A DNA stretch of 5,104 nucleotides from an uncultured Clostridia bacterium (lineage in GTDB: Bacteria > Bacillota > Clostridia > Lachnospirales > CAG-274), in the NCBI GenBank assembly GCA_947629215.1, contig CANRCU010000180.1:1-5104 (forward strand), in the 5' to 3' direction. Both the position numbers and the translations under genes were made by a program. Under the pieces are notes generated by a model, which was given only the letters and a program-made list of their open reading frames with translations, did not search any database and was not told where the DNA came from. Below are positions 1-4,199 of the stretch, piece after piece (positions within the stretch are counted from its first letter, which is position 1; each line of letters opens with the position of its first letter).

Positions 1-67
1 AAGGGGCTCCCCTGCTAAGGGAGTAGGTCGGGAAACCGGCGCGAGAGTTCAAATCTCTCAATCCGCG
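1..67 (+). tRNA. tRNA-Ser(GCT), 5' end outside window
   Basis: Serine tRNA reading AGC/AGU codons. The visible part folds as an anticodon stem CTCCC/GGGAG (7-11 with 19-23) around the loop CTGCTAA, anticodon GCT at 14-16. A long variable arm of class II type follows (24-42), then a T arm GAGAG/CTCTC around TTCAAAT (43-59), the 3' acceptor strand AATCCGC (60-66) and the serine discriminator G67. No CCA is encoded. The acceptor 5' strand and most of the D arm lie before base 1. A tRNA 3' end next to an integrase-bearing region is a classic tyrosine-recombinase insertion target. Confidence 0.93.
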
Positions 68-70
68 CGT
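43..70. other. Probable attachment site (att) in the tRNA 3' end
   Basis: Inferred element boundary. Tyrosine integrases of mobile elements commonly recombine in the T-arm/acceptor 3' half of a tRNA gene and leave a direct repeat of it at the far end. The integrase gene here is nearby and transcribed toward this tRNA, as expected. The matching repeat is not present elsewhere in the window, so the core length cannot be defined and the exact crossover is unknown. Confidence 0.4.
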
Positions 71-76
71 CTTTTC

Positions 77-125
77 AAGGCTCTGAAACAGCGCTATTAC
101 GTTGTTTTGGAGCTTTTTGTTTTTC
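77..125 (+). terminator. Terminator of the tRNA-Ser transcript
   Basis: The 14-nt arms 77-90 and 103-116 pair along their whole length with three G-U pairs (79/114, 84/109, 85/108). The stem is followed by a T-rich run (114-125). The G-U pairs are valid only for the plus-strand transcript, which fixes its direction to that of the tRNA. If the crossover lies within the tRNA, this terminator is carried by the element. Confidence 0.75.
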
Positions 126-137
126 TGACTTTTCGGT

Positions 138-158
138 TTTGGTCATTGTTTGGTCATT
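138..158. repeat. Tandem TTTGGTCATT repeats, possible integrase arm sites
   Basis: Two perfect copies of TTTGGTCATT at 138-147 and 149-158, an 11-bp period that puts both on the same face of the helix. They lie about 70 bp inside the tRNA end. Integrases with an AP2-like N-terminal domain, as encoded here, bind short direct repeats flanking the att core. The arm-site role is inferred from spacing and position. Confidence 0.5.
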
Positions 159-185
159 ATGGGTCTGAAAAAGTAGTATTTTTAT

Positions 186-218
186 AGAAAAAGAGCAGGC
201 TTTTTTGTGCCTGCTCTT
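186..218 (-). terminator. Terminator closing the leftward int operon
   Basis: A perfect 10-bp stem (191-200 with 209-218, arms AAGAGCAGGC and GCCTGCTCTT) encloses an 8-nt loop. On the minus strand it runs into a U-rich stretch. It lies 8 nt past the stop codon of the last leftward gene. It also separates this operon from the converging tRNA transcript. Confidence 0.85.
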
Positions 219-225
219 ATGAGTA

Positions 226-588
226 TCACCTTTTCAAAAGTATTATTTTTGCGGTATGTTTCTTTGCTAAAAGTTCATTTAGTTTGTCTAATGCGTTGAG
301 TCGTCTGTCTGATGAAATGGATCTATAATAAGAAAGCACAGCGTTTTCGTCATCTGTTAGAGAGTTTTTCAATATTGTCTTTCCTTTAGCTCTTTTTACG
401 ATGCTTTTTCTGCAATAGGTTTCTTGTTCAAGCATCTGCTGCTTTAACTCTTGTTCGTGCAAGATCTCCAAGCGTCCGTAAAATCTGCCCTTGTCAATAT
501 CAGATAATTTCCTATAATTATTTAATAATGCCTGCTCATTTTCTGATATAGTAAGAATAACCGAATTATTATTTGAGGATATGTCCAT
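226..588 (-). CDS. Small helical protein with an internal duplication
   Basis: A 120-aa protein of unknown function, predicted soluble and helical, with no signal peptide or membrane segment. It contains two copies of one motif, residues 18-44 and 81-107 (offset 63), with the shared pattern E-[QN]-A-[LV]-L-[NS]-x-Y-R-[KS]-[LI]-S followed by a charged helix. This pattern resembles the helix pair often found C-terminal to the HTH in XRE-type regulators, but no HTH is present here. The linker (50-75) is Gln/Lys/Arg rich. ATG at 588 overlaps the TAA of the upstream gene by one base (TAATG), with AGGGAG upstream, so translation is probably coupled. It is the last gene before the terminator. A role as partner or modulator of a regulator is possible but unproven. 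Confidence 0.8.
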   Translation of the reverse strand: MDISSNNNSVILTISENEQALLNNYRKLSDIDKGRFYGRLEILHEQELKQQMLEQETYCRKSIVKRAKGKTILKNSLTDDENAVLSYYRSISSDRRLNALDKLNELLAKKHTAKIILLKR

Positions 589-1001
589 TATGTCAGCTCC
601 CTACTCAATATCAGCGAAACCGCTGTTTCAAAGCCCAAAGCGAAAGCGTTCTGCCTTTCTGTTTCGGCAATAGCAAACAATCTGCTTTCCATATCTCTAT
701 ATGCTGTCATATCGTCTTTGCTGCCATGCTCATTCAGGAAATCATCAACGGCGTTTTCGAGTTCCTCAGCCGGGAACATTGAGCCGCCCCCGCCTATATA
801 GTCCATCATCTTTCCAAGTTCCTTAGCTGTCATAAGTATATTATATCCTTTCAGGTCTTTGTATAATTCTTTTGCACTGCGGAGCTTTACGGTCTTATAG
901 CTGCCGTTGTACTTTTTAACGGCTCTGTCTCGTTCGGCTTCATTGCAGAACATTCCTACAATATCGCCGCTTTGAGTATATACCTTGTACATCGTTTTCA
1001 T
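588..1001 (-). CDS. Hypothetical protein, 137 aa, in the int operon
   Basis: Family not recognised. The N-terminal 40 residues (pattern YKVYTQSGDIVGMF, then a charged helix) look like a small alpha/beta fold. A short GGGG linker lies at residues 70-73. The C-terminal half (77-135) is helical and ends in an amphipathic helix with AFALGFETAVSLIL. That ending is reminiscent of small hypothetical proteins on Firmicute mobile elements, but too weak for a family call. There is no signal peptide. ATG at 1001 has a very strong purine-rich ribosome site (AAGGGAGGGAG) 4 nt upstream and follows the int stop by 17 nt. The site partly matches the loop complement of the small RNA at 2486-2562. The gene is coupled to the next one by a TAATG overlap. 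Confidence 0.82.
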   Translation of the reverse strand: MKTMYKVYTQSGDIVGMFCNEAERDRAVKKYNGSYKTVKLRSAKELYKDLKGYNILMTAKELGKMMDYIGGGGSMFPAEELENAVDDFLNEHGSKDDMTAYRDMESRLFAIAETERQNAFALGFETAVSLILSRELT

Positions 1002-1018
1002 ATATGCTCCCTCCCTTT

Positions 1019-2422
1019 TCAGACTGCACCTGTGTTGCGCTTTGCAGAAAGCTGACTGTCAAGCATTGCTGCGACTGCTGCGGAGGCTGCCGCCTCTGCC
1101 GACTGGATCTCATGCGCATACAGGTTCATTGTTGTACTTGCAAGAGAATGTCCAAGCAGGGCTTGAACGGTTTTAGGATTTGCGCCGCTGTTTATTAAAA
1201 GCGTAGCGTTCAAGTGCCGTAGGCTGTGAACCGATATGCGGGGCAGCTCATGTTCTTCACAGAACTTTTTCAAGAAGCTGTAAGGCGTTCCCATGCTCAT
1301 CTGTGAGCCGCTGTCTGTAGTGAAGACAAGGTTTTCAGCATTGTTCCAGTAATCACCGTAATTAAAAACCGCAGACATTTGATCGTTATGCTGCTGCTTT
1401 AACAGGAACATAACACGATCCGGCAGGCGAACGGTGCGCTTTGACTTTGCTGTTTTAGGGTCGGTATAATAAAAGCCCCTCTGCTTGTCCCAATGTGCAG
1501 CGCGGTTTATGTGTACCAGGTCATTTTCAAAGTCTATATCAGACCAACGAAGCCCAAGTATTTCCCCACGTCTGAAACCGCCGTAAATGGCTATATAGAA
1601 GAAGCAGCGATATTTCAAAGGTGCGTATTCATCAAGCAGCTGCAAGAGCCTCTGAGCCTGTTCTAAAGTCAATATATTATGTTCTGCTGCGGGGACTTTC
1701 GGAAGCGTGCAGTTATTGCAGGGGTTTACAGCGATCTCACCTGTCTTGACTGCATATGTGAATATAGTTGACAGAAAACCGTGATAGCAGTGGATTGTCT
1801 TAGGTGAAAGCCTGCTGCCATCGGTTATTTTATCAAAGACCGCTGCGGGCTGCTTGTCAAGAGCTGCTGCGATCTTAACGGCATTATCCCACAAAATAGC
1901 GTTGTCATGGTAGCAGCTGCGGACAACATGAGGATCAACGCCTGCTCTCTCAGAAAAAGCCTTTTGTGTTTCATCAACCGTTTTTAATGCCTGCTTCAAG
2001 TCTATCTTGCACTTTGCGAGGACTGCCGCATTTCTTTCATTTGTGAGCCATTTCAAGAAGCGGTCAAGGTCTTTTGTCTTTATCTTGTCAAGCCTTAAAT
2101 GTCCGAGCTGTGAGAAGATACGAGGGCAGAGATCACGATACTTTTTCAGGGTCGCAGGTTTTAACGCGCCCTCATGCACTTCAAACCAGTTTTCAATGAA
2201 GCTCTGAAGCTTAACAGCGTTGACGATCTGACCGCCTGCGCACCTCTGCTCAAACTCAGAAACAGCCTTGCTCAATGCTCGCTGCAACTGCTTTTCGGTC
2301 ATTCCCTCTTTCGGGGGTCTCCATGTTGTAGACTGCGTTTTCTGTGATTTGCCGTCGGCAGAATACCCACATGAAACTTTAATGCGGTAGCTGCCATTTG
2401 GTCTTTTGTCGATGTGTGCCAT
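1019..2422 (-). CDS. int: Tyrosine site-specific integrase with an XRE-like insert
   Basis: A 467-aa tyrosine recombinase that would catalyse integration and excision of the element at the tRNA-Ser. Residues 1-60 look like an AP2-type arm-binding domain (KRPNGSYRIKVSCGY). A SAM-like core-binding domain starts near residue 71. The catalytic domain runs from about 250 and shows R284 (GGFRRGEILGLRW), K323, H399 and R402 (HSLRH), H425 (LLGH) and nucleophile Y435, so the active site appears complete. The protein is longer than the usual 380-400 aa because residues about 138-200 interrupt the core-binding domain with an HTH-like segment (TQKAFSERAGVDPHVV, then NAVKIAAALDKQPAAVFDKI). ATG at 2422 has AAAGGA upstream with a long spacer of about 10 nt. 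The gene points at the adjacent tRNA and leads an operon with two small genes. Confidence 0.97.
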   Translation of the reverse strand: MAHIDKRPNGSYRIKVSCGYSADGKSQKTQSTTWRPPKEGMTEKQLQRALSKAVSEFEQRCAGGQIVNAVKLQSFIENWFEVHEGALKPATLKKYRDLCPRIFSQLGHLRLDKIKTKDLDRFLKWLTNERNAAVLAKCKIDLKQALKTVDETQKAFSERAGVDPHVVRSCYHDNAILWDNAVKIAAALDKQPAAVFDKITDGSRLSPKTIHCYHGFLSTIFTYAVKTGEIAVNPCNNCTLPKVPAAEHNILTLEQAQRLLQLLDEYAPLKYRCFFYIAIYGGFRRGEILGLRWSDIDFENDLVHINRAAHWDKQRGFYYTDPKTAKSKRTVRLPDRVMFLLKQQHNDQMSAVFNYGDYWNNAENLVFTTDSGSQMSMGTPYSFLKKFCEEHELPRISVHSLRHLNATLLINSGANPKTVQALLGHSLASTTMNLYAHEIQSAEAAASAAVAAMLDSQLSAKRNTGAV

Positions 2423-2449
2423 AATGTCACATTCCTTTCTGTGTGTTGC

Positions 2450-2479
2450 TTGACACCGAAAGGGCGTTTGTGCTATAAT
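2450..2479 (+). promoter_or_regulatory. Consensus sigma-A promoter of the small RNA
   Basis: A perfect -35 TTGACA (2450-2455) and perfect -10 TATAAT (2474-2479) are separated by 18 bp. The predicted start is near 2486. No translated gene follows on this strand, and a terminator lies about 50 nt downstream. Confidence 0.8.
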
Positions 2480-2498
2480 ATAAATGCTTTATATAGCA
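2471..2498. promoter_or_regulatory. Inverted repeat over the sRNA and int start sites
   Basis: TGCTATA (2471-2477) and TATAGCA (2492-2498) form 7-bp inverted arms. They cover the plus-strand -10 box and the candidate minus-strand -10 (2490-2495). This could be an operator serving both promoters, or simply a by-product of two overlapping AT-rich -10 boxes. The protein that would bind is unknown. Confidence 0.3.
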
Positions 2499-2519
2499 GG
2501 CTTTGCCCTTTTCGGTAAA
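2490..2519 (-). promoter_or_regulatory. Candidate int promoter, back-to-back with the sRNA promoter
   Basis: On the minus strand, TTTACC (2519-2514) and TATATA (2495-2490) are 18 bp apart, each matching four of six consensus bases. The predicted start near 2483 gives int a leader of about 60 nt. The -10 box lies inside the start region of the plus-strand small RNA, so polymerase could probably not occupy both promoters at once. Readthrough from the repressor gene is an alternative source of int mRNA, because no minus-strand terminator lies between them. Confidence 0.4.
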
Positions 2520-2527
2520 GTCTATTT

Positions 2528-2562
2528 AAGCCGCTCTGCGTTGCCGCGCAGAGCGGTTTTTT
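2528..2562 (+). terminator. Rho-independent terminator of the small RNA
   Basis: CCGCTCTGCG (2531-2540) pairs perfectly with CGCAGAGCGG (2547-2556) around a 6-nt loop. Pairs 2528-2530 with 2557-2559 can extend the stem. Six T residues (2557-2562) follow on the plus strand. On the minus strand there is no U run, so it should not stop leftward transcription from the repressor gene. Confidence 0.87.
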
Positions 2563-2566
2563 ACTG

Positions 2567-3160
2567 CTAAAAGGGAAATGGTTCAATGATAATCTTACCC
2601 GTATTGCTGTCATACTCAAAATGAGAATTATTGCCGGGCTTAAACGTAAGGGAATTATTGCTAATATCCATTTTCTCTTCAATTTGTCGGTCTAAGTCAT
2701 CAAGAACAAGCTCTTTCGCTTTTTGTATCATGTCAAAATTTTCTGTGCTTATTTCATTGAATATCGCTCGCCTTGCAAAATATTCTTGAATATAATAATT
2801 TACTCCGATATCGTTTATTTCTAAAGTAGCGGGACTTTCCGCGTATTTCCTGTTGTAAAAAGCAGGAGCGATAAGCTCTATAAAATATTTGATTGTATCA
2901 AGATATCTTTGTGTTGTAATTGATGTGGCTTGTTTTATCTCTTCTATTTCAAACAAATCGTCTAATGACAATTCAAGAGCAACAGCGATGTTAATGAAGT
3001 GTCTTACTGCGCCGCCGTCTTCGTTTTTTCCGTTTTCAATATTGCTTAATGCCTGCGCGGATATGCCTATATCTTCCGCAAGTTTTGATTGACTGATGCC
3101 TTTCTGTGTTCTCTTTTCCTTAATTTTTTTGCCTGCTTTTTCAAAATCAATATTTTTCAT
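2567..3160 (-). CDS. XRE-family transcriptional repressor
   Basis: A 197-aa regulator, probably the element's maintenance repressor. Residues about 8-70 form a Cro/CI-type helix-turn-helix: RTQKGISQSKLAEDIGIS with recognition helix AQALSNIENGK, then a conserved tail ending LSLDDLFEIEE. Residues 85-197 are helical, then a short beta-rich tail. This C-terminal part lacks an obvious S24 peptidase signature (no recognisable Ser/Lys dyad motif), so LexA-like self-cleavage is not supported and another inducer must be assumed. ATG at 3160 has AGAGG 8 nt upstream and a leader of about 32 nt from a consensus promoter. The gene diverges from the excision/replication operon, as CI does from cro. It ends five bases from the small-RNA terminator and may read through into int. 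Confidence 0.93.
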   Translation of the reverse strand: MKNIDFEKAGKKIKEKRTQKGISQSKLAEDIGISAQALSNIENGKNEDGGAVRHFINIAVALELSLDDLFEIEEIKQATSITTQRYLDTIKYFIELIAPAFYNRKYAESPATLEINDIGVNYYIQEYFARRAIFNEISTENFDMIQKAKELVLDDLDRQIEEKMDISNNSLTFKPGNNSHFEYDSNTGKIIIEPFPF

Positions 3161-3199
3161 ATTTATAACCTCTGCTTTATATTGCTGTTCTTGTTGTTA

Positions 3200-3229
3200 A
3201 TTATACCACAAAAGCCTTTAACTTGTCAA
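3200..3229 (-). promoter_or_regulatory. Consensus promoter of the XRE repressor
   Basis: On the minus strand, TTGACA (3229-3224), an 18-bp spacer and TATAAT (3205-3200) are all consensus. TGG directly before the -10 makes it an extended -10 (TGTGGTATAAT). The predicted start is near 3193. An 11-bp palindrome, ACTTGTCAAGT (3221-3231), covers the -35, consistent with autoregulation. Confidence 0.88.
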
Positions 3230-3280
3230 GTAATTTTTACAACTTAAAGTTTTACATATTTTTTGATATTTACAACAAGT
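3220..3280. promoter_or_regulatory. Candidate operator cluster of the divergent switch
   Basis: Short symmetric elements lie between the divergent promoters: AACTT-GTC-AAGTA (3220-3232) over the repressor -35, and the perfect palindrome AACTT-A-AAGTT (3241-3251). TTTACA occurs three times (3236, 3251 and 3269), twice as TTTACAAC. The half-sites are related but their spacing differs, and the region is AT-rich, so chance matches are possible. The location is where a CI-type repressor would bind. Confidence 0.4.
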
Positions 3281-3308
3281 AAAATTGATTTTATAAAGTT
3301 CTATATAT

Positions 3309-3351
3309 CAAGCCTGCTTGCTTGTCTTTATAGCTGTTGGTGTTGTATAAT
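3309..3351 (+). promoter_or_regulatory. Promoter of the rightward operon, with adjacent palindrome
   Basis: TTGTCT (3322-3327, four of six) and a consensus TATAAT (3346-3351) are separated by 18 bp. The 12-bp palindrome CAAGC-CT-GCTTG (3309-3320) abuts the -35 and could be a repressor site. The predicted start near 3358 falls at the Shine-Dalgarno itself, so the mRNA leader would be only about 14 nt. Confidence 0.6.
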
Positions 3352-3371
3352 GCTTTCAGGAGGTGATCTGC

Positions 3372-3557
3372 ATGAGTGGTTCAGAAGTAAAGAAGCTGAT
3401 ATTGTCGGCAAATGTTCGTTGTTGGGAAGTTGCCGAATGTTGGGGACTCTCTGACGGTAATTTCAGCCGAAGACTGCGCAAGCCCTTTAATGATGAAGAG
3501 GTAGAGCGTGTCAAGTCGATCATAGCTGAAATTAAAGCAAAAAAGCCGCTCGAGTGA
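3372..3557 (+). CDS. Small HTH-like protein (61 aa)
   Basis: A short basic protein that looks like a single helix-turn-helix unit. It has a first helix (SEVKKLILSANV), then WEVAECWGLSDGNFSRRLRKPF, which reads as the HTH pair with a basic recognition helix, then a charged C-terminal helix (DEEVERVKSIIAEIKAKK). Small proteins with the NVR-W-VAE-LG-D-NFSR-LR pattern recur on Firmicute mobile elements, usually annotated hypothetical. A Cro-like or accessory regulatory role is inferred from its place as first gene opposite the repressor. The start is ATG 3372 rather than the in-frame GTG 3363, because AGGAGGTGA (3358-3366) sits 5 nt upstream and overlaps that GTG. The stop codon lies in the loop-proximal part of the terminator hairpin of the antisense RNA. 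Confidence 0.87.
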   Translation: MSGSEVKKLILSANVRCWEVAECWGLSDGNFSRRLRKPFNDEEVERVKSIIAEIKAKKPLE

Positions 3558-3576
3558 TACCACGCACCCGAGCGGC
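3539..3576 (-). terminator. Minus-strand terminator at the end of the HTH gene
   Basis: GCCGCTCG (3545-3552) and CGAGCGGC (3569-3576) form a perfect 8-bp stem with a 16-nt loop. Read on the minus strand it is followed by six T residues (3544-3539). On the plus strand no T run follows, so the structure points leftward although no leftward protein gene ends here. This implies a non-coding minus-strand transcript. Confidence 0.68.
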
Positions 3577-3579
3577 AGA

Positions 3580-3597
3580 GCGGGCATTGAAGCCCGC
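3580..3597. repeat. Hairpin GCGGGC-ATTGAA-GCCCGC
   Basis: A perfect 6-bp inverted repeat with a 6-nt loop. It forms the central stem-loop of the candidate antisense RNA and of the overlapping sense leader. Its arms extend to GAGCGGGC (3578-3585) and TGAAGCCCGC (3588-3597). Both recur in opposite orientation in the large inverted repeat at 4978-5025. Confidence 0.7.
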
Positions 3598-3620
3598 ATC
3601 AGGAATGCACGTTGAACAAT

Positions 3621-3657
3621 GCTCCCGCTGATATTATACCACATTTTCAGCGGGGGC
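3621..3657. repeat. Inverted repeat around the antisense promoter -10
   Basis: GCTCCCGCTGA (3621-3631) and TCAGCGGGGGC (3647-3657) pair over 11 positions with one G-T. The 15-base interval holds the minus-strand extended -10. The arms could be a repressor operator controlling the antisense promoter. In plus-strand RNA they would be a hairpin just ahead of the next gene's ribosome site. Confidence 0.6.
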
Positions 3658-3661
3658 GCAA
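3633..3661 (-). promoter_or_regulatory. Extended -10 promoter of the antisense RNA
   Basis: On the minus strand, TGTGGTATAAT ends at 3633, identical over 11 bases to the repressor's extended -10. A weak -35 TTGCGC (3661-3656, three of six) lies 17 bp upstream. Extended -10 promoters tolerate poor -35 boxes. A competing plus-strand reading (TTGAAC 3612-3617, 17 bp, TATACC 3635-3640) is weaker but could serve the downstream genes. Confidence 0.5.
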
Positions 3662-3679
3662 CTATAAAACGGAGGAATT

Positions 3680-3892
3680 ATGAAAAACATAGATATAACT
3701 GCGGTATGCGTTGCAGCTCCACGCATGAGGACCATCAACGAGACTGCAAAGGAAACAGGCTTTCCCGCCCACGCTATCAGGCAGCTTGTAAAAGATCGTA
3801 AGATCGTTTTTGTTCTGTGCGGGTCAAAGGTCCTTATAAACCTTGATAAGTTCATTGAGTATCTGAACACAGGCGAAAGAGAGGTGGTGTGA
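3680..3892 (+). CDS. Excisionase-type HTH protein (70 aa)
   Basis: A small DNA-binding protein of the excisionase/MerR-like HTH_17 type. Residues 16-64 read TINETAKETGFPAHAIRQLVKDRKIVFVLCGSKVLINLDKFIEYLN. That is an HTH followed by a two-strand wing and the usual closing helix (LINLDKFIEYLN). Proteins of this size on integrative elements usually act as recombination directionality factors or operon regulators. Excision control is likely here but unproven. ATG 3680 has GGAGG 4 nt upstream; the internal ATG 3725 lacks a ribosome site although it matches where shorter relatives begin. The leader contains three inverted repeats, and a candidate antisense RNA covers part of it. The TGA ends one base before the next gene's ATG, so the genes are co-transcribed. 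Confidence 0.88.
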   Translation: MKNIDITAVCVAAPRMRTINETAKETGFPAHAIRQLVKDRKIVFVLCGSKVLINLDKFIEYLNTGEREVV

Positions 3893-3893
3893 T

Positions 3894-4199
3894 ATGTCTA
3901 TGTCTGATCTGATTATAGGCAGCATCAGCAGCGGAGAGGATAACGCTGTAAGCCTTTCTGAACTATGCAGAAGAACAAATGAGGGTGAAAGGACTGTAAG
4001 GCTCTGTATAGAGGATATGCGCCGCAAAGGGGCTGTGATCTGTTCAAGCGGTAAGGGTTATTATTTGCCAAGCTGCACCGACGAGCTGAGGCGGTATGTC
4101 CGAACGGAGCGGGCGAGATCCCGCAGCATAAAGAAAACGCTGTCAGCTGCGGAAAGGCTTCTGAGAAAGTGGGAAAGTGAGGGCGTTTCCAATGGCTGA
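3894..4199 (+). CDS. Winged-helix DNA-binding protein (101 aa)
   Basis: A small winged helix-turn-helix protein. Helix 1 is at residues 4-12. AVSLSELCRRTNEGERTVRLCIEDMRRKG (18-46) forms the HTH with recognition helix 32-44. VICSSGKGYYLP (48-59) forms the wing. The C-terminal tail (66-92) is strongly basic and probably helical. Such proteins commonly precede replication initiators on Firmicute phages and integrative elements, and loading or regulatory help to Rep is the natural guess. ATG 3894 follows GAGGTGG (3881-3887). A second ATG two codons later is possible. The 3' end overlaps the replication gene by 8 bases, implying coupled translation. Confidence 0.85.
   Translation: MSMSDLIIGSISSGEDNAVSLSELCRRTNEGERTVRLCIEDMRRKGAVICSSGKGYYLPSCTDELRRYVRTERARSRSIKKTLSAAERLLRKWESEGVSNG

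Larger units (their letters stand above)
2486..2562 (+). ncRNA. Putative 77-nt regulatory RNA
   Basis: This transcription unit has its own consensus promoter and terminator and fits between the leftward int and repressor genes. The predicted RNA has hairpin 1 (2498-2507 with 2514-2523; ten pairs including G-U at 2500/2521 and 2505/2516; loop CUUUUC), an unpaired AUUUAA linker and a terminator hairpin. The G-U pairs are stable only in plus-strand RNA and would be A-C mismatches on the other strand. That supports an RNA product in this direction. The pyrimidine-rich loop CCCUUUUC (2506-2513) is complementary to the ribosome-site region of the gene at 588-1001. The RNA would also be antisense to any repressor-int readthrough transcript. 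I do not recognise a known RNA family. Ends are predicted to within a few nucleotides. Confidence 0.6.
3539..3626 (-). ncRNA. Candidate antisense RNA to the xis/rep operon leader
   Basis: A predicted RNA of about 88 nt runs from an extended -10 promoter (3661-3633) to the terminator at 3576-3539. It contains a perfect 6-bp hairpin GCGGGC/GCCCGC (3597-3592 with 3585-3580) with loop UUCAAU, then the terminator hairpin. It is fully complementary to the transcript joining the HTH gene to the excisionase-like gene, and it covers the last 19 bases of the HTH gene. Sense and antisense hairpin loops are complementary, as in kissing-loop copy-control RNAs of plasmids. The layout (promoter, stem-loop, terminator) parallels the small RNA at 2486-2562. 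No protein gene explains this promoter and terminator. Existence and function are inferred. Confidence 0.5.

Noticed and set aside
2484..2570. A 28-codon plus-strand frame (ATG 2484) inside the small-RNA unit.
   Set aside because: It has no ribosome site, its ATG lies at or before the predicted RNA start, and the frame runs through the terminator hairpin and past the U run.
2473..2682. A 69-codon minus-strand frame across the repressor 3' end and the sRNA region.
   Set aside because: It overlaps the repressor out of frame, has no ribosome site, and crosses the small-RNA promoter and terminator. It is a shadow of the repressor gene.
3363..3371. GTG 3363 as start of the 61-aa protein.
   Set aside because: The GTG lies inside the Shine-Dalgarno AGGAGGTGA that serves ATG 3372.
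3381..3644. An 87-codon minus-strand frame opposite the 61-aa HTH gene.
   Set aside because: It lies antisense to a gene with an excellent ribosome site and crosses a terminator with a T6 run. Its own start has no good ribosome site.
4177..4191. GTG 4177 as start of the replication protein.
   Set aside because: It overlaps the GAGGG ribosome site serving ATG 4192, and the family N-terminus begins at MADKRYYW.
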